Below are positions 17,843 to 26,043 of a DNA stretch of 64,000 nt, in pieces. The notes under the pieces are model-generated. The model was not told the origin of the DNA and made no database searches. It saw only the letters and a program-made list of their open reading frames with translations. This stretch comes from Marinomonas sp. IMCC 4694 (GTDB lineage: Bacteria; Pseudomonadota; Gammaproteobacteria; Pseudomonadales; Marinomonadaceae), in assembly GCF_008122525.1 (NCBI RefSeq), contig NZ_VSRV01000001.1:558001-622000 (forward strand), read 5' to 3'. The stretch's first letter is position 1, and each line of letters begins with the position of its first letter. The position numbers and the translations under genes were made by a program.

Positions 17843-17882
17843 CTATCGCTCTTCGATAAAAGGTGACGTCGAGGAGCGATGG
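17843..17882 (+). promoter_or_regulatory. Strong hairpin between the oxygenase gene and catB
   Basis: Positions 17843-17856 and 17869-17882 pair over 14 bp (two G-U pairs in RNA) around a 12-base loop, 14 bases after the oxygenase stop. No T-run follows, so it is not a standard terminator. It could protect the 3' end of the oxygenase mRNA or mark an RNase cut separating the sigma-54 transcript from the catBCA transcript. Confidence 0.6.
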
Positions 17883-17910
17883 GCGCCTATTCGGACGCTT
17901 CACGGTTCCC

Positions 17911-17975
17911 ATACTTTAAAGGTATCACGTGCAACCAAATTGATATTTGTGAAGGATTTTACCGGGGGCTATGGT
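17911..17975 (+). promoter_or_regulatory. catB promoter with CatM/BenM-type binding sites
   Basis: ATACTTTAAAGGTAT at 17911-17925 is an exact ATAC-N7-GTAT site, the CatM/BenM consensus. A weaker copy, ATATTTGTGAAGGAT (17943-17957, 6 of 8 fixed bases), starts 32 bp further on and overlaps the -35. TTGTGA (17947-17952) and TATGGT (17970-17975) are 17 bp apart. With a start near 17982 the strong site centres at about -64, the usual place for a LysR recognition site. The LysR gene at 12722-13624 is the likely binder. Confidence 0.72.
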
Positions 17976-18005
17976 AAGTAAAAACAATAAACGGACACAC
18001 TTAGC

Positions 18006-19124
18006 ATGACATCTAAAATTGCCCACATTGAAACAATGCTTGTGGATATTCCTACCATTCGACCTCATAAATTATCCATGACGTCTATGGCTGTTCAAAC
18101 CATGGTGATTGTCCGAATTAAGGATGATCAGGGCCGAGAAGGCTTAGGGGAGGGGACTACGATTGGCGGTTTGGCGTATGGCCCAGAAAGCCCAGAAAGT
18201 GTCAAAACGAACATCGATACGTATCTCACTCCTTTGCTGATTGATCAGCCTCTACACAGTATTAAATCGCTTATCCAGCGTATAAATATGTCTGTACGTG
18301 GCAATATGATTGCCAAATCCGCGCTACAAACCGCACTGTTGGATTTACAGGGCAAACACTTAAACGTTCCTGTTTCTACTTTATTAGGCGGCGCAATTCA
18401 CCAACATATCCCTTGTTTATGGGTGTTGGCGTCAGGCGACACAGACAAAGACATTGCAGAAGCCAAAGACCTGATGGCAAGCGGTCGCCACTGTGATTTC
18501 AAACTTAAAATCGGCTCTCGACATGTCAATGATGATGTGGCTCATGTGGCAGCTATCAAAGCGGCCTTAGGCAATAGCGCAAGTGTTCGAGTCGACGTGA
18601 ATCAAGCGTGGGATGAGTCCACCGCCACAAAAGGTATGGCAGCACTTCAAGAGGCGGGTGTTGATTTAGTTGAGCAGCCCACCCCTGCGAAAGATTGGGA
18701 TGCTTTAGCGCGCCTGTCGCAAAAATTTAACATCCCAATTTTGGCTGATGAAGGGGTAGCTGATGCGTCAGATGTGTATCAATTAGCTCATCGAGGTTTT
18801 AACGGCTCGATCGCTCTAAAAATTGCGAAATCAGGCGGCCCTATTGAGGCTCTCTATGCCGCAACGGTTTCATCCGCTTCGGGGCTGGAACTTTACGGCG
18901 GTACTTTATTAGAAGGCTCTATTGGAACAGCGGTCTCGATTCACGCTTGGTCTACGTTACCGAAATTGCATTGGGGTAGTGAGATGTTTGGTCCTCTTCT
19001 TTTACAAGATGACATAATCAAACAACCGCTTCGCTACCACAAAAATGGTGTAGATGTTCCTGATTTGCCCGGTTTAGGGATTGAAATTGACGAAGAGAAG
19101 CTTGCGCTTTATCGACGCAAATAA
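18006..19124 (+). CDS. catB: Muconate cycloisomerase
   Basis: A 372-aa enolase-superfamily enzyme that turns cis,cis-muconate into muconolactone. Catalytic residues line up with the P. putida enzyme with an offset of one: K166 and K168 (KLK), metal ligands D197, E223 and D248, K272, and E326. The C-terminal ELYGGTLLEGSIGTA segment is typical of CatB. It has a weak ribosome site (GGA 12 bases before ATG). It opens the catBCA unit and appears to have its own LysR-controlled promoter. Confidence 0.94.
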   Translation: MTSKIAHIETMLVDIPTIRPHKLSMTSMAVQTMVIVRIKDDQGREGLGEGTTIGGLAYGPESPESVKTNIDTYLTPLLIDQPLHSIKSLIQRINMSVRGNMIAKSALQTALLDLQGKHLNVPVSTLLGGAIHQHIPCLWVLASGDTDKDIAEAKDLMASGRHCDFKLKIGSRHVNDDVAHVAAIKAALGNSASVRVDVNQAWDESTATKGMAALQEAGVDLVEQPTPAKDWDALARLSQKFNIPILADEGVADASDVYQLAHRGFNGSIALKIAKSGGPIEALYAATVSSASGLELYGGTLLEGSIGTAVSIHAWSTLPKLHWGSEMFGPLLLQDDIIKQPLRYHKNGVDVPDLPGLGIEIDEEKLALYRRK

Positions 19125-19160
19125 CACAGCACCAACGCAAACAATTATGAGGAAATGAAC

Positions 19161-19439
19161 ATGCTTTTTAAAGTTGAAATGACGGTGGATATTCCTGATG
19201 ACCTTTCGGCGGCAGAAGCCGATGCTATCAAATTGAAGGAAAAAAAATATTCACAAGAATTGCAAAACTCTGGAGTGTGGGTGCATTTATGGCGTGTTGT
19301 TGGGCAGTACTCTAATGTGAGTATTTTTGAAGTGAAAGATAATGCTCATTTGCATGAGGTTCTTACTGGTTTGCCTTTGTACCCATTTATGACAATGAAT
19401 GTGACGGCTTTATGTCAGCATCCATCGTCTGTAAAGTAG
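19161..19439 (+). CDS. catC: Muconolactone delta-isomerase
   Basis: A 92-aa enzyme that converts muconolactone to beta-ketoadipate enol-lactone, the substrate of PcaD. The N-terminus LFKVEMTVDIPDD, the middle WVHLWRVVGQYSNVSIFEV and the end LPLYPFMTMNVTALCQHPSS follow the family closely, and the length is normal. An ATG at 19155 abuts GAGGAA directly, so the ATG at 19161 is the better start. It lies 36 bp after catB. Base composition is more A+T-rich than in the neighbouring pca genes. Confidence 0.93.
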   Translation: MLFKVEMTVDIPDDLSAAEADAIKLKEKKYSQELQNSGVWVHLWRVVGQYSNVSIFEVKDNAHLHEVLTGLPLYPFMTMNVTALCQHPSSVK

Positions 19440-19510
19440 CTCTAAATTTTTAAAATAAAAATAAATTTCATTAAAGTGTTGATATAGCACTAAAAAACGG
19501 AGAAATTAAA

Positions 19511-20440
19511 ATGACTGTTAAAACAATTCAAACAGAAGCAGTACAAAATCTATTGAAAAAAGTCGCTGGGTTGGATAACGACCAAGGGAGTCCTCGAGTT
19601 AAGGAAATAATGTATCGACTCATGTCTGATATATATAAAATTATTGATGACCTTGATATCACTCCAGATGAATTCTGGCATGCTGCAAACTATTTAAATG
19701 AACTAGGCACGAACAAGGAAGCAGTATTACTGGCTCCAGGCCTTGGATTTGACCATTTCTTAGATATTCGTGAGGATGCTAAAGATGCAGCGGTAGGCCT
19801 ACTTGGAGGAACGCCACGAACAATCGAAGGACCTTTATACGTTGAGGGTGCACCATTATCTCAAACAGAAACACGAATGGATGATGGTAGTACCCCAGGT
19901 CAGGGCATGTGGCTTCATGGCCAGGTTGTCGCGGAAGATGGTAAGCCTATTGCAGGAGCTCTTGTTGATATTTGGCATGCTGATAGCAAAGGAGGCTATT
20001 CTTTCTTTGACACAACTCAAAGCGAACTAAATTTACGTCGTAAAGTTTTAACTGATGAAAATGGCTATTACTATGCTCGTAGTATTGTTCCAAGTGGTTA
20101 TGGCTGCCCACCAGATGGCTCTTCAATGAAAGTGCTGAATTTATTAGGCCGTCATGGTAATCGACCAGCTCATATACACTATTTTGTATCCAAGCCAGGT
20201 TTCAAGCATTTAACGACACAAATTAATTTAGCTGGTGACCCTTTTACATATGATGATTTCGCTTTCGCAACTCGCGATGAGTTAGTTGTAGAGGCTAAAC
20301 CATCAAATGACCCAAAAATGATTGAAAAGCATGAATTTGATGGTGAATATTTAGATGTGGAATTCAATATCACTTTATTGGAATCTAATAGCTCATCAGC
20401 TGAAGAAATGCATAGCAGAGCACGCGTCTCATTAGTTTAA
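19511..20440 (+). CDS. catA: Catechol 1,2-dioxygenase
   Basis: A 309-aa intradiol dioxygenase that opens catechol to cis,cis-muconate. The ferric ligands are Y163, Y197, H221 and H223 (spacing as in the Acinetobacter enzyme), within GGYSFF, SGYGCP and RPAHIHYF. The N-terminal helical linker domain is present. It is last of catBCA, with a strong terminator 60 bp downstream. The gene is clearly A+T-rich compared with the pca operon, which hints at separate origin or expression level, as inference. Confidence 0.95.
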   Translation: MTVKTIQTEAVQNLLKKVAGLDNDQGSPRVKEIMYRLMSDIYKIIDDLDITPDEFWHAANYLNELGTNKEAVLLAPGLGFDHFLDIREDAKDAAVGLLGGTPRTIEGPLYVEGAPLSQTETRMDDGSTPGQGMWLHGQVVAEDGKPIAGALVDIWHADSKGGYSFFDTTQSELNLRRKVLTDENGYYYARSIVPSGYGCPPDGSSMKVLNLLGRHGNRPAHIHYFVSKPGFKHLTTQINLAGDPFTYDDFAFATRDELVVEAKPSNDPKMIEKHEFDGEYLDVEFNITLLESNSSSAEEMHSRARVSLV

Positions 20441-20500
20441 ATTTATTTTTTGGGATGTAGATAATTTTAACCCCATGATGTTATTTTAATTAAACACTGA

Positions 20501-20529
20501 AAACAGCAGGCTATCCTGCTGTTTTTTTT
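20501..20529 (+). terminator. Rho-independent terminator after catA
   Basis: AAACAGCAGG and CCTGCTGTTT form a perfect 10-bp stem with a 4-base loop (CTAT), followed by a T-run. It closes the oxygenase-catBCA unit. Confidence 0.9.
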
Positions 20530-20602
20530 ATAAAAATCTTCTGTATTTCTTATTTAAGACGCTTTTATAAGTAATACATTAGTTGCAGTTTCCTTAGGGG
20601 AT

Positions 20603-21061
20603 ATGCGACTCAGTCGGTTACATGAGAAAATCTTGCGACTTAATCAGACTACTATTCCTATAGACGATGAACCCTCTTTCCTTCGCTTAATCAAATTCAC
20701 CAGAAAATGCCGTAAAACCCGAAAAGAGCTTTTCCTTGGTAGAATGAGCGGACTTCATGGCATCAACTCGAAGCTTAAATTTAACCGTTTTACCTCAAGG
20801 CTGGCAATGGCCGGCGTCCCCATCCTCCCGCTACCACGCTATGCATTCACTTTATGCAGAATTTATACAACATGAGTGATCCTGCGATGGAATGTGCTCC
20901 ATTTAGATTACCTCAATTCGTTTATTTGCTGCTTTATAACTATAGAGGCAATTCCTGATCACACTATTAATCAGGACTTCTCAGTTTGACTACCACACTC
21001 GCAACAGAGCATGAACTTAATTCAGACTTGTTCGAAGCTGTCTCAGTGTTGGTTATTAATT
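20603..21061 (+). pseudogene. IS5-family transposase remnant, frameshifted and truncated
   Basis: Pieces of one IS5-type transposase N-terminal half occur in order but in different frames. KCRKTRKELFLGRM (near 20710-20750) is in one frame. GNGRRPHPPATTL and IHFMQNLYNMSDPAME (20805-20895) are in a second. TSIRLFA (near 20910), EAIPDHT (near 20948) and EHELNSDLFEAV (21008-21043) follow with further shifts. The DDE catalytic half is absent. A 90-codon ORF starting at 20603 covers only the first part and should not be taken as a gene. Matches are from memory of IS5 transposases, so boundaries are approximate. Confidence 0.75.
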
Positions 21062-21216
21062 GTGCATTTTTGCATTTGTATCATTATCAATTTGTGACCA
21101 AAAAATCACTATGAATGTACTTTAATACACTACTATGTAAAATCTTTAGAATGATACAAGTTGCTGATTTAATTGAAATAAAGTACATTAAAGACGCATA
21201 AGGTATTCATGTGCAG

Positions 21217-21265
21217 TTCCCTCCGGAGGGTGAGGTCGGAGGTTCAAATCCTCTCGGGTGCACCA
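21217..21265 (+). pseudogene. 3' fragment of tRNA-Arg(CCG)
   Basis: The sequence from TTCCCTCCGG to CCA reads as the anticodon loop (CTCCGGA, anticodon CCG), variable region, T-arm (GGAGGTTCAAATCCTCT) and acceptor end GGGTGCACCA of a bacterial tRNA-Arg. The D-arm and 5' acceptor strand are missing; the bases upstream are unrelated A+T-rich DNA, and the anticodon stem is only partly paired. Such 3' ends are typical attachment-site copies left by integrases. It lies between two insertion-sequence remnants. Confidence 0.78.
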
Positions 21266-21392
21266 TTTATCTAATTAATTCAAAGACTTAGACGACAGCT
21301 TCCTTTCTTTTATATCTAATAACGTCCCCGTTACTTTTTTCGCAGTTAATACTGTGTTTTAACTAAGGCTCCTCAAGCAGCATTTGCCTATT

Positions 21393-21593
21393 TTACTTTC
21401 GATGGCCTTTCATTACGCCAAGATCGTAGCCATCCAACAGCCAATTAATCTGTTCGCCGGTGAGTGACACCAACTCGTCTGAGGCTTTGGGCCACTTAAA
21501 CTTTTCCTCAGCAAGGCCTTTGTAGTAGAGCACGAAGCCATTGTCTTCCCGCATCACGCACTTGATTTTGACGCTTACCAATAACTGATTCAT
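21393..21593 (-). pseudogene. IS66-family TnpB (accessory protein) remnant
   Basis: The 66-aa frame contains DNGFVLYYKGLAEEKFKWP and LTGEQINWLLDGYDLGVMKG, the C-terminal half of IS66 TnpB proteins (usually 110-120 aa). The N-terminal DMRKGIDGL-type region and the rest of the element (tnpA, tnpC) are missing. It is very likely a fossil and not expressed as a functional protein. Confidence 0.72.
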
Positions 21594-21719
21594 ATTCTTA
21601 ACAGTGCAAAGAAGAAAAGCAAAAAAGACAAATGAAAAAGTTAAGCGGACAAGAGTTTAAAAACAACGGGTCAAAAACAAAAGGTCATAAACAAAAGATG
21701 TAAAAACGTAGAAAGTAGA

Positions 21720-21737
21720 AAGGCGAATGGCTCGCCT
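21720..21737 (-). terminator. Probable terminator after the TRAP binding-protein gene
   Basis: AGGCGA and TCGCCT pair around a 5-base loop just past the end of the minus-strand TRAP operon. On the minus strand the stem is followed by TTTCTACTTT, a modest U-rich tail. Confidence 0.5.
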
Positions 21738-21758
21738 CTCTACAAGTGATAAAAAGGG

Positions 21759-22829
21759 CTAATTTAGGTCCATGTTGTATTCAGCTTGGACTCTTTGCTC
21801 CGCTTTTTTCGCTTCGGTGTCTAAGAGAGTAAACCATTTGTCGCCGTCTTCGATGTTGTCTTTGAACCAGCCGTACACCGGTTGGGCTGCTTTTGCAAAT
21901 TGTGCTTTTTGTTCTGGAGTCGGGACATACAGCTCACCGCCAGCTTCATTAAACGCCTTGTAAGCGGCAATAGACTTGCGTTTAGGTGATGCAAACGTGG
22001 CTTGTTGCAGTGCTGAGAAGCCATCAACGACGACACGGCGAAGGTCTTCTGGCATGTCCATGAAGGAATCGTTGTTCATATACCAAAGCGCCGACATATA
22101 CGCATGGCCGTCTAGGGTGACATGCTTAAGCCCTGCATCGGTAAATTTCATGCCCATAATGTCAGTGATGCCATTTTTAGAGCCTTCTACAACACCCGTT
22201 TGGAAAGACGTAAACAGATCGCCCCATGGGATCGGAGTAGGGCTGGCGCCCAATGAACGGACCAGTTCTTGAGGAAGGTCAGAAACGACGGTGCGAATTT
22301 TTAAGCCTTTCAAATCCTCTGGTGTTTTTACTGTTCGTTTGGTATTAGCAAAGTTGCGCCACCCACCCGTGTTACCAATCGTCATCAGGCGTACGGTATT
22401 ATCGGAATCGGCCAGGATCTGTTTGCGTAGCGCACGGGTGAAGTCGCCAGAGAGCACTTCTTCAGCGATGCGGTCATCACGTAATACATAAGGTAGATCA
22501 AGCACTTGAACGTAAGGATACATGGCCGACGCGCCGCCAGACGTTGAAATGTAAATATCCAGTGAACCGTACTCAAGACCTTCTAAACATTCGACACCGT
22601 TCCCACAAAGTTGGGTTCCCATGAAAATATCAATGCCGATACGACCGTTTGAATGGGATTCGACAAAGTCTTTAAACACTACTAGGCCGTCGTAATCTTC
22701 GTCGTTTTCGTTGGAGTTCGCCACCGCGCGAAAATTAAAATCGGCGGCTTGCGCGATGCCGCTCATCATGACGCCTGCGCCTATTAATGTTGCTGCAACG
22801 ACACTCGTTATTTTTGTTTTCGTGAGCAT
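21759..22829 (-). CDS. TRAP transporter periplasmic substrate-binding protein, DctP family
   Basis: A 356-aa solute receptor. The ATG at 22829, six bases after GAGGAC, gives a signal peptide ending at AQA-A (about residue 30). DctP-family signatures include LKGLKIRTVVSDLPQELVRSLGASPTPIPWGDL, in which the Arg is the usual carboxylate-binding residue, and FQTGVVEGSKNG. It is last in the operon after the AKR, DctQ and DctM genes. The family binds organic acids including sugar acids. The neighbouring AKR, Gfo/Idh and TauD-type genes suggest a hydroxylated acid, which is inference. Confidence 0.9.
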   Translation of the reverse strand: MLTKTKITSVVAATLIGAGVMMSGIAQAADFNFRAVANSNENDEDYDGLVVFKDFVESHSNGRIGIDIFMGTQLCGNGVECLEGLEYGSLDIYISTSGGASAMYPYVQVLDLPYVLRDDRIAEEVLSGDFTRALRKQILADSDNTVRLMTIGNTGGWRNFANTKRTVKTPEDLKGLKIRTVVSDLPQELVRSLGASPTPIPWGDLFTSFQTGVVEGSKNGITDIMGMKFTDAGLKHVTLDGHAYMSALWYMNNDSFMDMPEDLRRVVVDGFSALQQATFASPKRKSIAAYKAFNEAGGELYVPTPEQKAQFAKAAQPVYGWFKDNIEDGDKWFTLLDTEAKKAEQRVQAEYNMDLN

Positions 22830-22865
22830 TTTAAAGTCCTCATTTAGGGTTTGCATTGCGATTCA

Positions 22866-24158
22866 CTACCCGGTGACCAGGCCGAGTAGCCTCGGTATGG
22901 TCATGGATAACGATGGGAAAAAAGTAATCAAAAAGATAACCACAACCTCAACGGCCAAGAAAGGCAGAATGGCTTTTGAAATGGTTTCGATGCGTTCACC
23001 CGAGACGCTGGAAGCGACGAACAGTACCAGCCCCATGGGCGGTGTGGCCAAGCCGACGGTGAGGTTAACGCTCATGATGATGGCGAAATGAACTGGGTCT
23101 ATGCCCAAGTTGACAAAGATGGGCCCTAAAATGGGGCCAAGAATAATAATGGCAGGGCCAGCGTCTAAAAACATCCCGACTAAAAACAACAATAAGTTGA
23201 TTAAAAACAACAACATGAGAGGGTTTTCGCTGATAGACAATACCCATTCAGCCAGCATTTCCGCGCTGTGAGATAGGCTCACCACGGTTTTAAAGGCAAT
23301 GGCAGAACCCACTAAAAGCAGCACAACCGCCGACGCTTGGGCGCCTTTAATAAAGATATCGGGAAGGTCTCGCAGTTTGACCGTTTTCATCACCCACACA
23401 CTGATGATCAGAGCGTAAGCGGTGGCGACGGCAGAAGCTTCTGTCGGTGTGAAGATCCCACCAATGATACCGCCCAAAATGATCACCGGCGCTAACAAAG
23501 GGAAGATCGCATGGCGTGTTGCTGTGCCTCGTTCTTTCCACGTAGATTTGGGTCCGGCAACGGGGAAGTCGTATTTTTTAGCCATTAAAGCGACCATGGC
23601 CATTAATCCACCACCGATCAAAATTCCCGGTACTATGCCGGCGGCAAATAGGGCGGCAACAGAGACTTCCATCGTGTACGCATAGATGATCATGATACCC
23701 GAAGGCGGAATGATGGGCCCAATGACCGACGACGCCGCGGTAATGGCGGCGGCAAATTTTCGACTGTAGCCGTTTTTTTCCATGGCGGGAATCATCATCG
23801 AGCCGATGGCGGAGGTATCAGCGACCGCCGAGCCTGACAAGCCCGCGAAGAGCATGCTCGACATCACATTCACGTGCGCGAGACCACCACGCACATGCCC
23901 AATAAATGACTGAGAAAATTGCACCAGGTTCATGGTAATGCCGCCACGGTTCATTAATTCACCCGCGAGCATAAAAAAGGGAATGGCCATTAGGGGAAAA
24001 GAATCAATACCGTTGTAGATATTGCGAAACAACAAAGACACGTCGCGCTCCATGCCAGTGGCATACAGCATTAGCCCAGGGGCGGCCAGCATCGCAAAAA
24101 ACACCGGCATACCAATCAACAACAGGATAAGGAATAAAGGCAAAAACAGAGCTAACAT
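22866..24158 (-). CDS. TRAP transporter large permease, DctM family
   Basis: A 430-aa, about 12-segment membrane protein and the ion-coupled transport subunit. Length and motifs are normal (AGLSGSAVADTSAIGSMMIP, SSVIGPIIPPSGIMIIYA, GGIFTPTEASAVATAYAL). It lies between the DctQ and DctP genes of the same operon, with 101 bp to DctQ containing three TTTTTAG direct repeats (about 24182-24203). Confidence 0.93.
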   Translation of the reverse strand: MLALFLPLFLILLLIGMPVFFAMLAAPGLMLYATGMERDVSLLFRNIYNGIDSFPLMAIPFFMLAGELMNRGGITMNLVQFSQSFIGHVRGGLAHVNVMSSMLFAGLSGSAVADTSAIGSMMIPAMEKNGYSRKFAAAITAASSVIGPIIPPSGIMIIYAYTMEVSVAALFAAGIVPGILIGGGLMAMVALMAKKYDFPVAGPKSTWKERGTATRHAIFPLLAPVIILGGIIGGIFTPTEASAVATAYALIISVWVMKTVKLRDLPDIFIKGAQASAVVLLLVGSAIAFKTVVSLSHSAEMLAEWVLSISENPLMLLFLINLLLFLVGMFLDAGPAIIILGPILGPIFVNLGIDPVHFAIIMSVNLTVGLATPPMGLVLFVASSVSGERIETISKAILPFLAVEVVVIFLITFFPSLSMTIPRLLGLVTG

Positions 24159-24259
24159 AGTACGCTTCTCTTTTATTATTGTTTTTTAGTTTTTAGTTTT
24201 TAGTCTGAGCAGTTCGGTGCCGTTGAATTTTATAGTCGTGATTTACTCAGCGCGCCACC

Positions 24260-24814
24260 TCAGTCAGCGGCGGCGTCGACGCGTACGTTATAGCGAAGCT
24301 CAAACGTATTTTTATCGCCTAATAAACAGCCAATTTCACGTAAACACAGCTCAATATTCGCCAATAACATCGTAAAAAAGCACACCGGCATGGCCAAATA
24401 AATCCAAGCACGAGAAATGTGAATCGAAGCGGCTCGTGAACGAAAGCCCCGCTCAAAAAATTCTACGCCCATGAGTGATAATTTCAGCAATACAGCGCCG
24501 GCGAGCAAGAGTAATGTCAGTTTTAATAGGCTGGATGCTTTGGTTGGCAAAGCGTAAAGCAGCATATCAATGGCGACGAAGGAGCCGCGACGATACGCTT
24601 CACCCGCCACCACGGCCATCATCCAAATCATTAATGCTCTGGCGACTTCTTCCGGCCAAGGCAAAGCATTGCCCAATACATAACGACAAAACACTTGCAA
24701 TAAAATAACACTGATCATCAAGGTCACTAAGACCCAGGCAATGTTGCGTCCTACTCGATTGAGTAGTTCGTTAATACACGCCAGCCAAGCGACGAGCCGT
24801 TTTAGAATCGCCAT
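24260..24814 (-). CDS. TRAP transporter small permease, DctQ family
   Basis: A 184-aa protein with four transmembrane segments and the DctQ motif FCRYVLGNALPWPEEVARALMIW near residue 45. It docks the binding protein to the DctM subunit. The ATG at 24814 after GAGGGTG is preferred to a TTG at 24829. It follows the aldo/keto reductase gene by 39 bp. Confidence 0.9.
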   Translation of the reverse strand: MAILKRLVAWLACINELLNRVGRNIAWVLVTLMISVILLQVFCRYVLGNALPWPEEVARALMIWMMAVVAGEAYRRGSFVAIDMLLYALPTKASSLLKLTLLLLAGAVLLKLSLMGVEFFERGFRSRAASIHISRAWIYLAMPVCFFTMLLANIELCLREIGCLLGDKNTFELRYNVRVDAAAD

Positions 24815-24853
24815 ACACTTCACCCTCAACAGTACAATTTATTGGAATTCGTA

Positions 24854-25756
24854 TTATGGCACTTCGTGACCTGCCGCCGCGGTCCAGAGTTCAAACCAAG
24901 TTTCACGGTCGATCTGAATGTTTTCAACAGCGGACAGCGCTTTAATGCGCGAGACGTTATTGGTGCCTACAATCGGCATAATGTTGGCTGGGTGCGCCAG
25001 TAACCAGGCGAGTGCAACATGATCGGCTGAAGCGCCTTGTTGCTCAGCGAGGTGAGCGAACAGGGGCGCTAAACGGCGTGTTTGCGGGGAATCGGCGAAT
25101 AAATCACCACCGGCTAAAGGCGACCAAGCCATCGGCGTCAGCTTATCAAGCTGCATGGCGCTGAGGGTGCCATCGGTAAAGACGTCGCGTTGCAATAAAC
25201 TGATTTCAACTTGGTTTGCTGCCAATGGATGGCGCATGTTGGCTTGCAATAGACGCCAATCCCAGACACCAAAGTTAGACACCCCGACAGTACGGACTTT
25301 TCCGCTGTCGATAAGGGCATCCAAGGCGGCACCGGTTTCGGCGGCGTTCATTAGCGGATCTGGACGGTGAATCAGCAGCACGTCCAAATGATCGGTTGAT
25401 AGGTTCTGTAAACTTTGATCCACGCTGGCGTTTAAATAGCCTGCACTGGTGTCATAGAATTTTACGCGACGATCGGGGAATTTTTCAGACAGCAAAGCGA
25501 TGTCACATTTTGAGATCAATTGCATTTTTGCGCGCAGTGCAGGGTCTTGGGATAACACCTTACCAAAGAGCTTTTCACATTCGTAATCACCGTAAATATC
25601 CGCATGATCAAACGTGGTAATGCCCTGCTCAAGGCACAAATCGACTTTTTCGCGAACGTGTTTTGCGGACGTGTCTTTGGCCTCGGATAAACGCCAAACA
25701 CCATAAATTAGACGACTTAGTTGTATATCAGACTGCCCCATTGTTACCGTTCGCAT
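24854..25756 (-). CDS. Aldo/keto reductase, YdhF-like
   Basis: A 300-aa AKR-superfamily protein. The tetrad is visible as D52-like in TTFDHADIYGDYE (with Tyr), Lys in LISKCDI and His in LLIHRPDP. WLLAHPANIMPIVGTN marks the NADPH site. It is the first gene of the TRAP operon, so it probably reduces or oxidises the imported compound or its product. The promoter region shares a 22-bp element with that of the TauD-type gene. Confidence 0.9.
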   Translation of the reverse strand: MRTVTMGQSDIQLSRLIYGVWRLSEAKDTSAKHVREKVDLCLEQGITTFDHADIYGDYECEKLFGKVLSQDPALRAKMQLISKCDIALLSEKFPDRRVKFYDTSAGYLNASVDQSLQNLSTDHLDVLLIHRPDPLMNAAETGAALDALIDSGKVRTVGVSNFGVWDWRLLQANMRHPLAANQVEISLLQRDVFTDGTLSAMQLDKLTPMAWSPLAGGDLFADSPQTRRLAPLFAHLAEQQGASADHVALAWLLAHPANIMPIVGTNNVSRIKALSAVENIQIDRETWFELWTAAAGHEVP

Positions 25757-25904
25757 GTTTTGTCTCTCCGACTGTTGAGCGTTATTACATTTTATTGTCG
25801 CTCAGAAAATTGTATTTTTGTTATAGGCTCTTTGCCACAGATTGAATGATCCAAGTGACTTTTGATGAGCTTGTATAATTACCCTAACAGTGTATTCTGG
25901 CCGT

Positions 25905-25926
25905 GTAAATCAATAGTGAATGAATT
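25905..25926 (-). promoter_or_regulatory. 22-bp shared element, copy 1
   Basis: These 22 bases recur exactly, inverted, at 28042-28063. Read toward the AKR/TRAP operon the element contains CATTCACTATTGATTTAC. TTGATT in it can be a -35, with TGTTAG 18 bp on as a poor -10. It lies between the AKR operon and the GntR gene. The GntR regulator is a candidate binder. Confidence 0.6.
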
Positions 25927-26043
25927 GTGTTAAAAAAATGATTGGCGCCTTTATCGCATTGGCAACGCAGTATTTAAACGCAGTCACTTACGTCCATAAG
26001 CGGCTAAGTTATGGTCGAGCGGAACAAGTGAATAGGTAGAAAA

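Larger units (their letters stand above)
20441..21758. other. Gene-poor scar zone between the aromatic and TRAP loci
   Basis: Apart from the catA terminator, the IS5 and IS66 remnants and the tRNA-Arg fragment, no gene is supported here. The stretch 21062-21210 is A+T-rich with no recognisable content. 21600-21720 is rich in A-runs with repeated AAACAAAAG-like words and holds nothing else that I can name. Confidence 0.7.

Noticed and set aside
20603..20875. A 90-codon open frame as a hypothetical gene
   Set aside because: Its sequence is part of a frameshifted IS5-type transposase, so it is listed as a pseudogene.
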